7,309 nt of DNA, taken from Brachybacterium sp. GTDB lineage: Bacteria > Actinomycetota > Actinomycetes > Actinomycetales > Dermabacteraceae. The stretch is taken from the NCBI GenBank assembly GCA_027322375.1, contig DAHVRS010000482.1, positions 1 through 7,309 of the forward strand, in the 5' to 3' direction. The position numbers and the translations under genes are program-made. The notes under the pieces are model-generated. The model did not search any database, was not told where the DNA came from, and worked only from the letters and a program-made list of their open reading frames with translations. Shown piece after piece: positions 4,552 to 7,309 of the stretch. Numbering within the stretch: position 1 is the first letter of the stretch; every line of letters starts with the position of its first letter.

Positions 4552-7309
4552 ACCGCCTGGCCGGCCTGAGCCTGAACAACAGGTCCTTCATCGCCCTGGT
4601 CTGCATCGCCGTGTCGATCATCGGCGTCTTCATCATGACGACGATGCGCCAGGAGCTCATCCCGTCCGTCTCGCTGCCGCAGATCCAGGTCATGACCACG
4701 GCCCCCGGCTCCTCCTCGGAGCAGGTCCGCGACCGGATCACCTCCCCGGTGGAGCAGTCGCTGAAGGGCCTGGAGAACGTCGAGGCCACCTCCTCGCAGT
4801 CCCAGGCCGGTGTCTCGATCGTCACGATCGAGCTCACTTACGGCACCGACGTCGCCCGCTCCTCGAACCAGGTCGATGCCGCGCTCAGCCGCATCGATGA
4901 CCAACTGCCCTCGGATGCGGACCCGCAGGTCATCTCCGGCGGTACGAGCGATCTGCCGGCCGTGGTGCTGTCGGTCTCTTCCGACCTCGAGCCCTCCGAG
5001 CTGGCCTCCCGCCTGGACGCGGCAGTGACTCCCGAGCTCGAGCGCGTCAACGGCGTGTCCTCCGTCGCGGTGATCGGTGCGCCGGAGGAGATCGTGCGCA
5101 TCACCCCCGACGAGGACAAGCTCGCCGAGCACGGCCTCACCGAGGACGACATCTCCACCGCGCTGGACGCGAACGGCCTGTCCCTGCCGGGCGGCTCCGT
5201 CACCGACGGCGACCGCACCCTCGACGTGGTGCTCGGGAAGAGCATCGACAGCCTCGAGAGCCTCGAGCAGATCATGCTGCTCCCCGCCGACTCCGGCGCC
5301 CAGGGCGCTGAGGACCCGTCGGCCCAGGACCCCACCAGCCAGGACCCGTCGGCCCAGGGCGCCCAGCAGCCTGCGCAGCCGGTCGAGCTCTCCGAGGTCG
5401 CGTCTGTCGAGCGCACCGTCGAGGATCCCACCTCGATCTCCCGCACCGACGGCCGCGAGTCGCTGGTCGTCATGGTCACCGCGACCGTGGACGGCAACGT
5501 CGTGGACATCTCCGAGGGCGTCGAGAAGGTGCTCGCGGACACGCTCCCGGGCGTCGGCGGGAATGCCGAGGCGGACGTCGTCTTCGACCAGGCGCCCTTC
5601 ATCCAGGAGTCGATCCTCGCGCTCGCCGAGGAGGGCCTGCTGGGCCTGCTCTTCGCGGTCGGCGTGATCCTGCTGTTCCTGCGCCGCGTGCGACCCACCG
5701 TGGTCACCGCGATCTCGATCCCGACCTCGCTGCTCATCGCGTTCATCGGCATGTACGTCACCGGGTACACGCTGAACATGCTCACCCTCGCGGCGCTGAC
5801 CATCTCGATCGGCCGCGTGGTCGACGACTCGATCGTGGTCATCGAGAACATCATGCGCCACCTCGCCTACGGCAAGACCAAGCGCCGAGCGATCCTCGAC
5901 GCGGTCGGGGAGGTCGCCGGTGCGATCACCGCCTCGACCCTCGCGACCGTAGTCGTGTTCCTGCCGATCGCGGTGGTCGCCGGGATGGCGGGGGAGCTGT
6001 TCCGGCCCTTCGCCCTCACCGTCGGCATCGCGATGCTGTCCTCGCTGCTCGTGGCGCTGACGATCGTGCCCGTGCTCGCGTACTGGTTCCTGAAGCCCCC
6101 GAAGGGGCATGAGGACGTGGACCCCGAGGACGCGGCACAGGTCGCGGCCGTGCGCGCGGAGGCGGAGGCGAAGGAGGAGCGCACCTGGCTGCACCGCCTG
6201 TATGCCCCGATCCTGCGCGCCACCCTCGACTCCCTGCCGCGCCGCCTGATCACGCTCGGCGCCTCGATCGCGGTGCTGGTCGGCACCGTGTTCCTCATCC
6301 CGCTGGTGAACATCAGCTTCCTCGGCGACTCGGGGCAGAACATCGCCTCGATCTCCCAGACCCTCCCGGCCGGGACGAGCCTCGAGCAGTCCTCGGCGAA
6401 GGCGGAGGACAGCGAGTCCGCGCTCATGGACCTCGACGGCGTCCAGACCGTCCAGACCACGATCGGCGGCAGCCAGTTCGGCTTCGGCGGCGGGGAGAAC
6501 GAGATCAGCTTCTCGATCACCACCGATCCCGAGGCGGACCAGAAGGCGCTGCTGGACGAGATGGTCCAGACCCTCGAGGACCTGCCCGAGCCCGGCACGA
6601 TCGAGGCCGCGGACATCGCCTCGCCCACCGGTTCCAGCTCCGTGGACATCCTCATCACCGGCCCCACCGCGAAGGACCGCCAGGCCGCGAGCGATGCGCT
6701 GCTCGCCGAGCTCGACCCGCTCCCCAAGGGCGTCGCCGAGGTCAGCAGCGACCTCCAGGCAGACCAGCCCACCGCCGTCGTCACCGTGGACCGGGAGAAG
6801 GCGGCGGCGCTCGGCCTCACCGAGGAAGCCGTGGTGGGGCTGGTCGCCCAGCAGATGTACCCGGGCGCGATCGGCTCCGTCACCCTCGAGGACCAGGAGC
6901 TGGACATCTACGTCGAGGGCGGCGAGAGCATCGACACCCTCGCCCAGCTCAAGGACCTCACCCTCATGGGCTCGATCCCGCTGACGGACGTGGCGAGCGT
7001 GGACGAGGAGCTCTCCCGCCCCTCGATCGCGACCCAGGACGGCCTCGAGACGGTCACCGTCTCCCTCACCCCGTCCGGCGAGGATGTCTCCGCCGCGACC
7101 CGCGCCGCGAACGACGCGATCGAGGCGGCGGACCTGCCAGAGGGCGTCGAGGCGACCGTGGGCGGCACCGCTGCGGACATCGATGAGACCTTCGGTCAGC
7201 TCGGCATCGCCATGGTCGCAGCGATCCTGCTGGTGTACGTGCTGCTGGTGTGGATCTTCAAGTCCCTGATCCAGCCGCTGATCCTGCTGGTCTCGATCCC
7301 CTTCGCCGC
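4548..7309 (+). CDS. RND-family efflux permease (AcrB/SwrC-like), 3' end outside the window
   Basis: This is a proton-driven membrane exporter permease of the resistance-nodulation-division superfamily, most like the AcrB/HAE type and its Gram-positive SwrC/YerP relatives; substrate unknown. The visible 920 residues begin MNRLAGLSLNNRSF. TM1 is at about 13-31, and a large extracytoplasmic domain follows to about 360. TM2-TM6 span about 362-520, including GRVVDDSIVVIENI in TM4 with Asp426 and Asp427 matching the proton-relay pair of AcrB (407/408). A charged cytoplasmic linker follows, then TM7 at 567-588, a second extracytoplasmic domain containing LPAGTSLEQS, and TM8 from about 885. TM9-TM12 and the expected relay lysine lie beyond the edge. 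The ATG at 4548 is preceded by GAGGAG (4538-4543) at 4 bases and places TM1 correctly. A low-complexity Asp/Pro/Ser/Gln insert occupies about 248-278. No adaptor gene is visible; in a cell without a standard outer membrane the permease may work alone. Divergent from the MATE gene. Confidence 0.94.
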   Translation, partial: MNRLAGLSLNNRSFIALVCIAVSIIGVFIMTTMRQELIPSVSLPQIQVMTTAPGSSSEQVRDRITSPVEQSLKGLENVEATSSQSQAGVSIVTIELTYGTDVARSSNQVDAALSRIDDQLPSDADPQVISGGTSDLPAVVLSVSSDLEPSELASRLDAAVTPELERVNGVSSVAVIGAPEEIVRITPDEDKLAEHGLTEDDISTALDANGLSLPGGSVTDGDRTLDVVLGKSIDSLESLEQIMLLPADSGAQGAEDPSAQDPTSQDPSAQGAQQPAQPVELSEVASVERTVEDPTSISRTDGRESLVVMVTATVDGNVVDISEGVEKVLADTLPGVGGNAEADVVFDQAPFIQESILALAEEGLLGLLFAVGVILLFLRRVRPTVVTAISIPTSLLIAFIGMYVTGYTLNMLTLAALTISIGRVVDDSIVVIENIMRHLAYGKTKRRAILDAVGEVAGAITASTLATVVVFLPIAVVAGMAGELFRPFALTVGIAMLSSLLVALTIVPVLAYWFLKPPKGHEDVDPEDAAQVAAVRAEAEAKEERTWLHRLYAPILRATLDSLPRRLITLGASIAVLVGTVFLIPLVNISFLGDSGQNIASISQTLPAGTSLEQSSAKAEDSESALMDLDGVQTVQTTIGGSQFGFGGGENEISFSITTDPEADQKALLDEMVQTLEDLPEPGTIEAADIASPTGSSSVDILITGPTAKDRQAASDALLAELDPLPKGVAEVSSDLQADQPTAVVTVDREKAAALGLTEEAVVGLVAQQMYPGAIGSVTLEDQELDIYVEGGESIDTLAQLKDLTLMGSIPLTDVASVDEELSRPSIATQDGLETVTVSLTPSGEDVSAATRAANDAIEAADLPEGVEATVGGTAADIDETFGQLGIAMVAAILLVYVLLVWIFKSLIQPLILLVSIPFA
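5311..5358 (+). repeat. In-frame 30-bp-period repeat in the RND gene
   Basis: The 18-base word AGGACCCGTCGGCCCAGG occurs at 5311-5328 and again exactly at 5341-5358, a period of ten codons. It encodes EDPSAQDPTS followed by QDPSAQGAQQ, part of a Pro/Gln/Asp/Ser linker at about residues 248-278. The linker sits just before PVELSEVASV, which resembles the usual LSDVA segment of the first extracytoplasmic domain of RND permeases. The tract probably forms a flexible, solvent-exposed loop. Confidence 0.75.

Noticed and set aside
4287..6194. 635-codon minus-strand open frame opposite the RND gene
   Set aside because: The plus strand encodes an unmistakable RND permease with the TM4 DD motif. The antisense product is Arg/Asp/His/Gly-rich with no recognisable fold and would begin inside the RND gene.
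1..7309. tRNA, rRNA, insertion sequence or integrase signatures
   Set aside because: No cloverleaf-like sequence, transposase motif or target-site duplication could be recognised by reading either strand.

Overview
The window reads as chromosomal DNA of a high-G+C Gram-positive actinobacterium. Codon third positions are almost all G or C, several genes are preceded by GGAGG-type ribosome binding sites, and hairpins lack U-tracts. The style resembles Brachybacterium and relatives, but that genus-level guess is inference only.

Layout, left to right. (1) The last 41 codons of a plus-strand PHP-domain phosphoesterase end at 127. (2) A 154-base gap holds a perfect 11-bp stem-loop and the ribosome binding site of the next gene. 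(3) A plus-strand two-gene operon follows: tdh (L-threonine 3-dehydrogenase, 282-1349) and kbl (glycine C-acetyltransferase, 1382-2599), separated by 32 bases. Together they convert threonine through 2-amino-3-ketobutyrate to glycine and acetyl-CoA. (4) A 210-base convergent gap holds GC-rich hairpins and a 74-base nested palindrome. (5) A minus-strand DinF-type MATE transporter ends at 2810; its conserved core begins at 4168. The open frame extends upstream to an ATG at 4432 that has a near-ideal Shine-Dalgarno sequence. That extension carries an 18-bp tandem repeat and a second nested palindrome. (6) A short divergent promoter region contains a possible 30-codon leader ORF. (7) A plus-strand RND-family exporter permease runs from 4548 off the right edge, with 920 complete codons visible. 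It is absent as a closed ORF only because its stop lies outside the window.

Functionally there are two parts: a threonine-to-glycine catabolic operon, and a divergent pair of unrelated multidrug-type exporters (MATE and RND). No adaptor or outer-membrane partner for the RND pump is visible in the window, as expected for a Gram-positive cell.

The most unusual material is non-enzymatic. Two large palindromes of matching architecture (long outer arms with one mismatch, a symmetric internal loop, an inner hairpin) flank the MATE core, and one of them appears to lie inside an open reading frame. I do not see a recognisably new enzyme system; the palindromes and the MATE N-terminal extension deserve the second look.
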